The notes beneath the pieces are model-generated. The model did not search any database and had not been told where the DNA came from. It was given only the letters and a program-made list of their open reading frames with translations. Both the position numbers and the translations under genes were made by a program. This document shows positions 16,368 to 23,626 of a stretch of DNA of 64,000 bases, piece by piece. Position 1 is the first letter of the stretch; every line of letters starts with the position of its first letter. Origin of the DNA: Bradyrhizobium sp. WBOS07 (lineage in GTDB: Bacteria; Pseudomonadota; Alphaproteobacteria; Rhizobiales; Xanthobacteraceae). The stretch is taken from the NCBI RefSeq assembly GCF_024585165.1, contig NZ_CP029008.1, positions 2,852,001 through 2,916,000 of the forward strand, in the 5' to 3' direction.

Positions 16368-16718
16368 ATGACCGACGCGATGAAATGCCCCGCCTGCAGC
16401 TCCGAGCACGCCTATCAGGACCGCGATCTCTGGGTCTGCCCGGAGTGCGGCCATGAATGGAGCGGCGCGGCGGAAGCGGCCGCGGAGAGTGCGCCGGATG
16501 CCGGCGTGCGCGATGCCAACGGCAATGCGCTCGCTGATGGCGACAGCGTCATCGTGATCAAGGATCTCAAGATCAAGGGCTCGTCCTCGGTGGTCAAGGG
16601 CGGCACCAAGGTGCGCAACATCCGTCTCCAGGACGCCAGCGACGGCCACAACATCGCCTGCAAGATCGACGGCATCGGCGCCATGAACTTGAAGTCGGAG
16701 TTCGTCAGGAAGGCGTAG
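16368..16718 (+). CDS. yjdM: YjdM/PhnA-like zinc-ribbon protein
   Basis: A 116-residue cytoplasmic protein. The N terminus is a zinc ribbon with [10 protein letters not shown] and CPECGHEW (Cys pairs near residues 7-10 and 25-28). It is followed by an Ala/Glu linker and the C-terminal YjdM domain with [21 protein letters not shown] and VRNIRL. The E. coli homologue (formerly called PhnA) lies near the phosphonate genes, but its function is not settled and there is no phosphonate gene here. Length and order agree with the family. It ends in front of a probable bidirectional terminator. Confidence 0.92.
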   Translation: MTDAMKCPACSSEHAYQDRDLWVCPECGHEWSGAAEAAAESAPDAGVRDANGNALADGDSVIVIKDLKIKGSSSVVKGGTKVRNIRLQDASDGHNIACKIDGIGAMNLKSEFVRKA

Positions 16719-16732
16719 CGGCGGACGTAAAC

Positions 16733-16775
16733 GAAGGCAGTGGATCCCGCGCCTCCGCGGAACCCACCTGCCTTC
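16733..16775. terminator. Probable bidirectional terminator between convergent genes
   Basis: GAAGGCAGTGG (16733-16743) can pair with CCACCTGCCTTC (16764-16775), and the loop contains a further GC-rich stem (CCGCG with CGCGG). It lies between the yjdM-like gene on the plus strand and an exported-protein gene on the minus strand. There is no long T tract. Confidence 0.55.
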
Positions 16776-16787
16776 ATGCGTGTCAGC

Positions 16788-17042
16788 TCAGCGGGCAGCG
16801 CCCGTGGTGACGTTCGCGGTCGTCAGCTTGCGCGGGCTGAGGACGTTGGTCTGGTGGGCCGAGGCGACCGTGGTCGGCGCAGCAGCCTGCTGCTCGACAT
16901 GGGCGGCGCCGAGGACGCGAACCTGCAATGGCGAGACCGCAAATCCGTTGGTCTCGTAAGTCGGCAGCTCGGCGGCAAAAGCCGCGGTGCTGCCCGCGAT
17001 CGTCAGGATGGCTGCGGCGATCGACAAAGTCTTCTTGTTCAT
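16788..17042 (-). CDS. Small exported protein of unknown function
   Basis: An 84-residue protein with a typical signal peptide: MNKKTLSIAAAILTIAGSTA, then AFAA as the likely cleavage site near residue 24. The mature 60 residues (ELPTYETNGFAVSPLQVRVLG, then a Thr/Ala-rich tail) show no recognisable domain. The start ATG at 17042 follows a GGAGC-type site. The family appears restricted to Bradyrhizobium-like bacteria as far as I can tell from style. Periplasmic location is predicted. Confidence 0.65.
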   Translation of the reverse strand: MNKKTLSIAAAILTIAGSTAAFAAELPTYETNGFAVSPLQVRVLGAAHVEQQAAAPTTVASAHQTNVLSPRKLTTANVTTGAAR

Positions 17043-17213
17043 TGGTGATGCTCCGGAAGTGGAAGAGTCGGAGCATAGTTAGGTCGAATTTGCTGCATTG
17101 CGACATACTTTGTCGCATTGCAACATCGCGTCCCGCGCATGACAAGATGTTTAATGCGTTCAAGGCTTTGGCCGAATCACGCCGGCCGCGACAAGCGCAC
17201 CGGCGGACGGTGC

Positions 17214-17417
17214 TCAGCCACCGAGCACGTTGCCCCAGCCATCGAACAGATAGGTTTTCCAGGCCACCGTTCCCTCGGGGCCCGGCCGGCTGGCCCGCCT
17301 GTAATCGTCGGCCTGGTCAGCCGTCCAGGTGATGATCGTGTCCGTGAGGCGGTCGTGCAGGATGGCGGGTTCGGTGGGATCGAAGGCGTCCATGGGACGA
17401 AGCGAGGCATGCGTCAT
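17214..17417 (-). CDS. Conserved small hypothetical protein, 67 residues
   Basis: A 67-residue soluble protein, MTHASLRPMDAFDP at the start and ending KTYLFDGWGNVLGG. It has a natural amino-acid composition, with WTADQADDYRR and GPEGTVAWKT, unlike the arginine-rich shadow frames around it. No signal peptide, membrane segment or known motif. It lies alone and divergent from the M15-like peptidase gene. Function unknown; the call rests on composition and a recognisable rhizobial style. Confidence 0.55.
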   Translation of the reverse strand: MTHASLRPMDAFDPTEPAILHDRLTDTIITWTADQADDYRRASRPGPEGTVAWKTYLFDGWGNVLGG

Positions 17418-17675
17418 GGCCGACCAAACGTGCCAGCCGCAACAAAGTTGCCGCGACGCGGCAATCAAGCTGCTTTCGTGGAACCGGCGTTGCGCCTCAG
17501 CAACAGTGCTGCGAAAAGCCCATTTTTGCCGATTTGCGCCATTGCGCCGCCACACGGTCCTCCGAACAATCGACGCACTGCGTGCCTTTCCGTGCCAGGC
17601 TGTTTGCGTCAGGCTGTTTGCATCATGACTGTCCGGACAAGACGGGTTCGGGCAGACCGTTTGGAGGCAGGGATC

Positions 17676-19001
17676 ATGAACGATCGGCAGTCTCTTCTGG
17701 TGGCGGTCACATGCCCCTCGGCCGTGCTCGCCGGCTGGCTGGCGCTCTCCCTCTCCGCCTATGCCCCTGCTCTGATCGAGAACAGCGGTGCCAATGCGGC
17801 TGCCGTCTCGCGCGCCAAGGACCTGGCTAAGGATCTCGTCAAGGATGTCAGCCGGCTCGACCTCGCCGACGTGCCGCGCGCTGCGACGATCGAGGACGGT
17901 ATCGCCTTGACCGCCGACATCGCGGCTGCCGTGGCCGCGGCACCGGCTCCCACGAGCGAAGCAGCGCCTGAGACGCCCGCTCCCGCCATCAAGCTCGCCT
18001 CGGCCGATCCGGCGCTGATCCTGCCGGTGGAGGCGCCGCCTGCGTTGCAGATGTCGCCCGAGCCGGAGCCCGTCGTCGGCGAGGCTGCCCCGGTCGCTGT
18101 GCCGGAGCCCATCAAGCTTGCCTCGGCCGATCCCACCGAGATCGTGACGACCGACGCGCTGTTGCCCGCGGCAATCGCCAGCGGCCCGGTCACGCCCGTG
18201 AGCAAGCCATCGCCGCCGGCCGACACCGTCGCCGTGCTCGACGAATGCTTCGTCATGGAGGCCTGCGTCGACCGCTATCTCTGGGCGCTCTATCAACGCA
18301 CCGCCAAGGAAGACACGATCAAGGTCCAGGAGCGCCGCGCCGTCACGATCAAGCGCAAGGGCAAGACGGTCACGGTGATGCGCAACTTCACCAAGCTGGT
18401 CGATCAGGACTTCACCTGGAAGGATCCGAAGGCGGCCGAGCACGCCGGCATGTCGATGATGGACTACGTCATCGGCGGCATGGACAAGAGCTTCAAGCTG
18501 AAGCTGTTCCGCACGCTGCTCGCCGCGGAGGCCGCCGGCCTCTCGCCCGGCATCACCAGCGCGTTCCGCGATGATTATCGCCAGTCGATCGCGAGCGGCC
18601 TGAAAGCGGCCTCCGACCGGTCCTATCACGGCGGCAGCTTGCGCGGCGGCTACGGCCACGGCATGGCGGCCGACATCGTCAGCACGCAAGGCAACAACCG
18701 TGCGCAGCGCTGGGTCTCGACCGAAATCCTGTGGAAGTGGGTCGACGCCAACGGCAAGGCGTATGGCATCGGCCGGCCCTATCTCGGCCGCGATCCGCCG
18801 CATGTCGGTCCCATCGACGGCAAGGAGTACATCTCGCGCCGCGGCACCGGCGACGGCAAGCAAGTCGCCAGCGTGAAGCCCAAGCAGGCGGTGCGTGCCG
18901 CATCGCATGCCAAGCCGCCAAAGGCCCAGGTCGCGCGCGAGCAGAAGAGTCCCGCCAAGCCGCAGAAGTCGGCGCAATCGGCCGGTAAGCCCGCGACCTG
19001 A
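17676..19001 (+). CDS. Exported M15-like (D-Ala-D-Ala carboxypeptidase fold) peptidase
   Basis: A 441-residue protein: N-terminal signal or anchor (about 7-30), a long Ala/Pro-rich linker (about 60-185) with two IKLASADP repeats, a catalytic-type domain (about 190-390), and a basic tail. The last part of the domain has SYHGGSLRGGYGHGMAADIV and DPPHVGP. These carry the His, Asp and second His expected of M15 zinc peptidases that cut peptidoglycan cross-bridges. The start ATG 17676 follows GGAGGCAGGG; an ATG at 17625 would give a longer basic N terminus. Substrate specificity is not shown. Divergent from 17214-17417, convergent with pdxY. Confidence 0.78.
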   Translation: MNDRQSLLVAVTCPSAVLAGWLALSLSAYAPALIENSGANAAAVSRAKDLAKDLVKDVSRLDLADVPRAATIEDGIALTADIAAAVAAAPAPTSEAAPETPAPAIKLASADPALILPVEAPPALQMSPEPEPVVGEAAPVAVPEPIKLASADPTEIVTTDALLPAAIASGPVTPVSKPSPPADTVAVLDECFVMEACVDRYLWALYQRTAKEDTIKVQERRAVTIKRKGKTVTVMRNFTKLVDQDFTWKDPKAAEHAGMSMMDYVIGGMDKSFKLKLFRTLLAAEAAGLSPGITSAFRDDYRQSIASGLKAASDRSYHGGSLRGGYGHGMAADIVSTQGNNRAQRWVSTEILWKWVDANGKAYGIGRPYLGRDPPHVGPIDGKEYISRRGTGDGKQVASVKPKQAVRAASHAKPPKAQVAREQKSPAKPQKSAQSAGKPAT

Positions 19002-19006
19002 AGCCG

Positions 19007-19825
19007 TTACGTCGCGCGTCCCGGCGTCGGCAGCGGCACCAGCCGCATCTCGGCCGTGCCGGCGTCCTGTGTGCGTACCAGCACCGCAAAGACGGTGTCG
19101 ACCGCAAGCCGCACCGCTGCCTCCGTCGCCTGGCCCTTGGCCAAATGTGCTGCGATCAGGCCGGTGAGGAGATCGCCGGTGCCGTAAGGGCGGATCGGCA
19201 GGCGCGCAGTCGCAAAGCGCGATAATTGCCCGCCGGCGCACAGGATCGTCTCCACCTGCCCTGCCGCCGTATCGGCGAGCGTGCAGCCGGTCGCGACGAC
19301 GTCGATGCGACCGGTCCCCGCCAGCGCCGCACACGCGGCGCGCAGGCCCTGCGCATCCGCGATCGTGAGGCCGGAAAGCAGCTCGAGCTCGAACTGGTTC
19401 GGCGTCGTCAGCTTCGCCGCCGGCAGCAGCCGGTGCCGGACCACGTCCAAAATGCCGTCGGCGACATAGACGCGGCCGTCATCGCCGATCACGGGATCGC
19501 AGAGATAGACGAGCTTCGGATTCCGCGTCAGCGCCCGCTCGACGAAATCGGCGATCGCGGCGGCATTGCCCGGTGAGCCGAGATAGCCGGTCACGAGCAC
19601 GGCGGCTTCGTCGACCAGCCCGCGCTCCTCGACACCCCTCAGGAGATCGGCGACGAGCTCGGTCTCCAGCACCCGGCCGCGCAGGCTCGGATAGCGCGGA
19701 TGGTTGGACAGCAGCGTCGTCGGCACCGCTGCAACGTTCACCCCCTCCGCCTGCATCGCATAGGCGGCCGCGCTGTTGCCGACATGGCCGTGGACAACCT
19801 GGCTCTGAATGGAGATCACGAGCAT
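19007..19825 (-). CDS. pdxY: Pyridoxal kinase
   Basis: A 272-residue cytoplasmic ribokinase-superfamily enzyme. It phosphorylates pyridoxal (and probably pyridoxine) with ATP, in vitamin B6 salvage. Visible motifs are the N-terminal VISIQSQVVHGHVGNSAA, typical of PdxY/PdxK; the central VYLCDPVIGDDGRVYV, with the conserved Asp and metal-site residues; and the C-terminal anion hole and catalytic Asp in YGTGDLLTGL. Length fits the family. ATG at 19825. A gene for a PaiB-like flavin protein lies 40 bases upstream on the same strand and may share its transcript. Confidence 0.93.
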   Translation of the reverse strand: MLVISIQSQVVHGHVGNSAAAYAMQAEGVNVAAVPTTLLSNHPRYPSLRGRVLETELVADLLRGVEERGLVDEAAVLVTGYLGSPGNAAAIADFVERALTRNPKLVYLCDPVIGDDGRVYVADGILDVVRHRLLPAAKLTTPNQFELELLSGLTIADAQGLRAACAALAGTGRIDVVATGCTLADTAAGQVETILCAGGQLSRFATARLPIRPYGTGDLLTGLIAAHLAKGQATEAAVRLAVDTVFAVLVRTQDAGTAEMRLVPLPTPGRAT

Positions 19826-19865
19826 GAGGAAGGTCCGTAAGGTCAAACGTTGCGCGAGGCAAGCG

Positions 19866-20507
19866 CTACGGCATCTCGTATCCAAGCCCCTGCCGCAGCG
19901 CCTGCATCTTGCGCGCCAGCCGCCGGTGACCCGACTCCTCCGACCGCGCCAATCGATCGACGACCGCGACATGGTCAGCATCGCTCTTGTGCTGGTTGAG
20001 CTTGGCCTGGCCTTCGACCTCATCCACCACGAGATCGACGACGCGGATCGCAGCCAGCATGCTCTCACGCTTGCCCGGCTCCATCTGCGCGAGGTCCCAG
20101 GGTTCTTTCGGTAAGCGCGCCTCGGAGATTGCGAGCAGCGCATCGCCGTGTCCGCGGTTCTCGTCGAGCCCGCGCAGATGGGCCACGCCCGACAGGTGCA
20201 CCGCTTCGTAAAGCCAGGTCGAGACGTTGTCGCGTGAGGCATACCAGTCGTTGGAGACATAGGCATCGTCGCCCGTAACGATCAGCAGAAATCGTCTGCT
20301 GCCATCGGCCAGCGCCACAAGCGGATTCTTGGCGGTGAAGTGAATCTGCACGACGGTGCGCCCGCCGCGCTCGGTCAGCACGAATGGCACGTGCGAGGCC
20401 CGCGGCCCGCGCCCGTCCGCCGCCACGATCACGCCGAAGCCGCGAGATGCGGCAAACTCCAGCGCGCGCTGTGTCTCGATGCGGAACTGGGCGCGGAGAA
20501 CGTGCAT
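19866..20507 (-). CDS. PaiB-like FMN-binding split-barrel protein
   Basis: A 213-residue protein matching the PaiB/FMN-binding negative transcriptional regulator family over its length: RASHVPFVLTERGG, IHFTAKNPLV, YVSNDWYASRDNVSTWLYEAVHLSG, and the C-terminal LARKMQALRQGLGYEM region. The fold is a flavin-reductase-like split barrel. In Bacillus PaiB represses protease and sporulation genes; in proteobacteria the role is unproved and a flavin or heme enzyme is also possible. It is 40 bases upstream of pdxY on the same strand; a link to pyridoxal phosphate chemistry would be reasonable but is not shown. Confidence 0.9.
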   Translation of the reverse strand: MHVLRAQFRIETQRALEFAASRGFGVIVAADGRGPRASHVPFVLTERGGRTVVQIHFTAKNPLVALADGSRRFLLIVTGDDAYVSNDWYASRDNVSTWLYEAVHLSGVAHLRGLDENRGHGDALLAISEARLPKEPWDLAQMEPGKRESMLAAIRVVDLVVDEVEGQAKLNQHKSDADHVAVVDRLARSEESGHRRLARKMQALRQGLGYEMP

Positions 20508-20795
20508 GGCGCGGGGACTCGATGAATGGATGACGAATGCGGCGAGGCTAACCCATAATCCCCCGAGATCTGAACAACAATCAACCTTCGAACGCTGCTG
20601 CTGGCAATCCCTCAGCGCCGCGACAACCTCGCAAGATAGGCGCAGACATGTCGGTCATAGCGTCTCGCGGCCCCGTTCGCATTCCAACCGGTGTCGCAGG
20701 TTCGTCACTCACACATGATATCTGCTCGCGGCAAAAAGCCATCCATGGGGCTGACTTGGCTGCCCCTGCGGTTTCTCTCTTGCGCCGAGAGGCTC

Positions 20796-21140
20796 ATGAC
20801 CTCCGCTTTCAATGCTTACGCGGCCCTCGCCCTTGGCATCGTGTTCGAGGTCATCGCGTCGGCGCTCCTGCAGCAGTCCGCGCAGTTCACCCGTCCCTGG
20901 CCGACGCTGGCGATGGTGATGTTCTACGTCGCCTCGTTCTATGCGCTGTCGGTCGCGATCCGGGTCATTCCGTTGAGCATCGCCTATGCGATCTGGGGCG
21001 GGGTCGGCATCATCCTGACCGCCACCGTCTCGTTCGTGCTGTTCCGCCAGATCCTGGACTCCGCAGCCTTCGTCGGTATCGCCCTGATCGTATCAGGCGT
21101 CGTGATCATCAACCTGTTCTCGGAGAGTGCGGTGCGTTGA
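20796..21140 (+). CDS. Small multidrug resistance (SMR) family efflux protein
   Basis: A 114-residue inner-membrane protein with four hydrophobic helices, the size and layout of EmrE/SugE-type proton-coupled exporters. The essential membrane Glu is in GIVFEVIASALLQ (about residue 16), and the second-half motif AIWGGVGIILTATVS is typical of the EmrE branch. Substrates are probably hydrophobic cations. The ATG at 20796 follows GAGAGG, which could itself pair with CTCTC just upstream (20775-20779). A longer frame from 20691 lacks a membrane-protein N terminus. Confidence 0.9.
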   Translation: MTSAFNAYAALALGIVFEVIASALLQQSAQFTRPWPTLAMVMFYVASFYALSVAIRVIPLSIAYAIWGGVGIILTATVSFVLFRQILDSAAFVGIALIVSGVVIINLFSESAVR

Positions 21141-21165
21141 TCCCGGCAAGCTGCGGCGCGCAGAG

Positions 21166-21531
21166 CTACTGGCTCTGCGCCGGCTTGGGCTGATTCGGAG
21201 TGGATCGCGCCGGCTTCTTCGCGGGCCTGGCCGCAGCGCGCGGCGGCGGCTCGTCGACCGATTCCAGATAGGCGGCGAGCATCCTCGCCGAGTCCGAGCT
21301 GGTCGCGTAATGGTCCTTCAGGAACCAGGACAGCGTCAGGGTAAAGCGACCCTTGGCAAGGCCGCGCGGACTGCGATGGCAGGTCGCACAGCTGTCAGCG
21401 AAGAGCTTGGCGGGCGACTTGCCGGCGTCGAGATTTTGCGCGGCCGCGACCGTCGCCGTGAAAACGGCCGCGGCTGCAAGACTCATCAAGGCCGCGATCG
21501 GCGCGCGCCCCGGACCAAACAGCGATGTCAA
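21166..21531 (-). CDS. Exported single-heme cytochrome c with Pro-rich tail
   Basis: A 121-residue protein. The N-terminal 32 residues form a signal peptide (ALMSLAAAAVFTATVAAAQ). The heme motif CATCH is at residues 48-52, followed by KGRFTLTLSWFLKDHYATSS and ARMLAAYL, where the Met could be the axial ligand. The C terminus is a disordered Pro/Ala/Lys tail. The start is most likely TTG at 21531, behind GAGGGG; ATG starts farther up lack a signal peptide context, and the internal Met would still leave a short signal. Electron-transfer partner unknown. Confidence 0.82.
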   Translation of the reverse strand: MTSLFGPGRAPIAALMSLAAAAVFTATVAAAQNLDAGKSPAKLFADSCATCHRSPRGLAKGRFTLTLSWFLKDHYATSSDSARMLAAYLESVDEPPPRAAARPAKKPARSTPNQPKPAQSQ

Positions 21532-21557
21532 ATGACGTCCCCTCGGCCGCGCGTCGG

Positions 21558-21737
21558 TTACGCCGCCGACAGCTGATCGAATTCGGGCGGCGCGTAGGCC
21601 TTGCCATCCTGGTCGGTGATGACGACGCGCCACCCTTCGCTCGCCCACACCCTGGCCTTTGCCACGATGAGCAGCCGGCTCTCGCGGGCGAAACTGTACT
21701 TCTCATTGTCGCGTTCTGCGATCATCTTGTAGGCCAA
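21558..21737 (-). CDS. Conserved small hypothetical protein, 59 residues
   Basis: A short soluble protein beginning (M)AYKMIAERDNEKYSF and continuing ARESRLLIVAKARVWASEGW and RVVITDQDGKAYAP. The composition is that of a real protein, and the length is typical of small rhizobial conserved hypotheticals. The TTG at 21737 follows AGGGGACG and is preferred; the internal ATG at 21725 would remove four residues. It is 26 bases upstream of the cytochrome gene on the same strand, so the two may be cotranscribed. Confidence 0.65.
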   Translation of the reverse strand: MAYKMIAERDNEKYSFARESRLLIVAKARVWASEGWRVVITDQDGKAYAPPEFDQLSAA

Positions 21738-21947
21738 TTCGCGTCCCCTTGCGTCGCCCTGCACCCGCCCTCCTCGTGGCAGCGGGCTTTGGCGGCAATT
21801 CGCCGGGAGCGTGGCAATTTGGTGCCATCCGCAGGCGCGACGCCGGCGGCCGGCGCCGAGCCGCCTTCATGTCGTCCTGAATCGGGCACGGGAGCTGGTC
21901 CGTCACATCAGCTGCAACGGAACCGAGCGTCCCAACCTCGCGCTCCG

Positions 21948-22226
21948 CTAATGCACGCGGATGATATGGGGACGGCCGAGATCGATCAGTCCCTGCACTG
22001 CCGAGAGGCGGTCGTCGAGGGCTGCGATGGTGAGCAGCAGATTGTTGCGACGCTCGTCGAGCATGCCGATCTCGGCGCCGGTGAGCTTCGCGCCCATCCG
22101 CTCCTTGTGAATCCCTTCCAGGGATTCGCGCAGCCCGGCAATCAGACCCGCCAGCTGCTTGGCCTCTTTGGTCATCGACCGCTTCGCGACGTTGTGGCGG
22201 CGCGTCTCCGCCTGGCTTTGTCTCAT
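21948..22226 (-). CDS. Small helical protein of unknown function, 92 residues
   Basis: A 92-residue, mostly helical and charged protein with MTKEAKQLAGLIAGLRESLE and LTGAEIGMLDERRNNLLLTI, predicted to form a short coiled-coil bundle. No known domain. ATG 22226 is preferred because GGGAGG (22233-22238 on the opposite strand) is six bases before it; a second ATG two codons earlier sits on the same site. It stands alone between a 200-base gap and the terminator of the SH3 gene. Confidence 0.65.
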   Translation of the reverse strand: MRQSQAETRRHNVAKRSMTKEAKQLAGLIAGLRESLEGIHKERMGAKLTGAEIGMLDERRNNLLLTIAALDDRLSAVQGLIDLGRPHIIRVH

Positions 22227-22357
22227 CTTCATCCTCCCGTGCCCCGCTGCCCCGAGTGGATGCTTGCATCTTTGGGTACACATCTTACGATCGATGAAAT
22301 CTGCCCGCGAAGAACTTTCTTAAATTGTACGCGCAGGGAACCCGACTCGATCCTGCA

Positions 22358-22385
22358 GAAAGCCCGGCGCGCGGGCCGGGCTTTC
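22358..22385 (-). terminator. Terminator of the SH3-domain gene
   Basis: GAAAGCCCGG (22358-22367) and CCGGGCTTTC (22376-22385) form a perfect ten-base-pair stem with an eight-base loop, eleven bases past the end of the gene at 22397-23470. Read on the minus strand it ends in CTTTCT, a short T-rich tail. Confidence 0.65.
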
Positions 22386-22396
22386 CTTCGGGCTTC

Positions 22397-23470
22397 TTAG
22401 CGCTTCTGATGGCCGCCGCCGGGGCCGCCGGCCGGAGCACCGCCGCCGCGGGGCGCGGCGTTGACGTGCGGAGCGCCGCCACCGCCCTGCGGCATTGCAG
22501 GCGCAGCGGCACGGGGCGCCGGCATCTGCGCTCGGGCATTCATCGGCGCGCCGTGGCTCACATTCGGCTGCGCGACATGCGGCATTGCGCGTCGCTCGGC
22601 AGGTGCGGCCGAGCCACGCGGGGCTTCATGCGCGCGAGCCATCGGCCGGGTCCGCACCGCAGCGGGGCTTGCGGCCCGCTCGTGTATCATGCGGGCCTGG
22701 GCATCGCGCGGACTGCGAGTCTGCACATGGGTCCGCTCATGCGCGGCGCGCTCGCTCCGTCCGGCACGCGTCCGGTCGGCGGCAACAGCCGCGTCGCGCT
22801 TCGCGATCGCCGCGTCACGTCTCGTGATCGCCGCGTCACGTCTCGTGATCGCAGCGTCACGTCTCGTGGTCGCAGCGTCACGTCTCGTGATCGCAGCGTC
22901 ACGCGTGGCGATCGCGGCGTCGGGCCGCGCGTTCGCGGCGTTGCGTCCGGAGATCGCGGCGCCCCTGCCCCGCACGCCTTCCCGCTCCAAAGCAACCGCC
23001 GCATCGCGCGTCGCCGCGCGACCGATACGGGCCGCGCGCGGGTCAAGCGTCATTCGGGTCGCGATGCTCCGGTGCGATGTCCAGTAGCTGCTCCAGTAGG
23101 CGTGGCGGCGATACCAGGGACGCCCCGAATAATGGTTCGACCAGTACGATGTCAGCACGAACGGGACCACGGGCACGCCGATCTCGTCGACATAGTCGGG
23201 CAGATAAACGTAGCGGTTGCGATAGAGATATTCGAGATATTGCGATGACACCCAGCCGCGATCGTCGGAAAAGCTGACATCGCACCAGGCGTTGCCGCGC
23301 AGGCAGCCATGGATGTTGACGCGGGCGCCTCCGGGGATGCGATCGACCAGGGGAAAGCCTGCGCCCGGGCCGGCCCGCAGGCCGGTCGAGACGGTGACGA
23401 TGCCCGGCGCGGCCAGTGCGGCCGTTGGCGCGAACAGCAATGCGGCAATCAAAACGCTCTTGAATTTCAT
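22397..23470 (-). CDS. Exported SH3-domain protein with heptad-like repeat region
   Basis: A 357-residue protein. Residues 1-20 are a signal peptide (MKFKSVLIAALLFAP, cleavage after ALAA). Residues about 22-85 are a bacterial SH3 domain (VSTGLRAGPGAGFPLVDRIP, then CDVSFSDDRGWVSSQYL), a fold that often binds cell-wall peptides. A Tyr/Trp-rich stretch follows (about 85-130), then an Ala/Arg repeat region (about 150-240). There units of RRDAAIT recur because the gene carries 21-bp tandem copies. The last 100 residues are Pro/Ala/Gly-rich. ATG 23470 follows a GGAAC-type site. Function unknown; an envelope-associated role is inferred. Confidence 0.82.
   Translation of the reverse strand: MKFKSVLIAALLFAPTAALAAPGIVTVSTGLRAGPGAGFPLVDRIPGGARVNIHGCLRGNAWCDVSFSDDRGWVSSQYLEYLYRNRYVYLPDYVDEIGVPVVPFVLTSYWSNHYSGRPWYRRHAYWSSYWTSHRSIATRMTLDPRAARIGRAATRDAAVALEREGVRGRGAAISGRNAANARPDAAIATRDAAITRRDAATTRRDAAITRRDAAITRRDAAIAKRDAAVAADRTRAGRSERAAHERTHVQTRSPRDAQARMIHERAASPAAVRTRPMARAHEAPRGSAAPAERRAMPHVAQPNVSHGAPMNARAQMPAPRAAAPAMPQGGGGAPHVNAAPRGGGAPAGGPGGGHQKR
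22802..22927. repeat. Tandem repeat, about six 21-bp units inside the SH3 gene
   Basis: Six consecutive 21-base units, each resembling CGTGATCGCAGCGTCACGTC plus one base, begin at 22802, 22823, 22844, 22865, 22886 and 22907. The middle four are nearly identical and the end units are degenerate. The unit length is a multiple of three, so copy-number change would add or remove seven residues without breaking the reading frame. Confidence 0.85.
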
Positions 23471-23626
23471 GGCGTGTTCCTCTTCTTTCGAGTCGGAACG
23501 CGCTGGCGGAATGGGCGTTCCGTGCGCGAGGGCCGCATCTGCCCGAAAGATTGAAACGCAGTCGGTCGCGGTTCAATATTCATTCGCCGTTCATCGGCGC
23601 AACGCGCCAGCGTCGCTGTCCGATCG

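Noticed and set aside
17418..19334. Long minus-strand frame opposite the M15-like gene
   Set aside because: Only its last 67 codons (17214-17417), outside the peptidase gene, look like a protein; the rest mirrors the peptidase and pdxY genes.
22802..22927. CRISPR array
   Set aside because: The 21-bp units are directly adjacent with no spacers, lie inside a coding frame and no cas gene is present.
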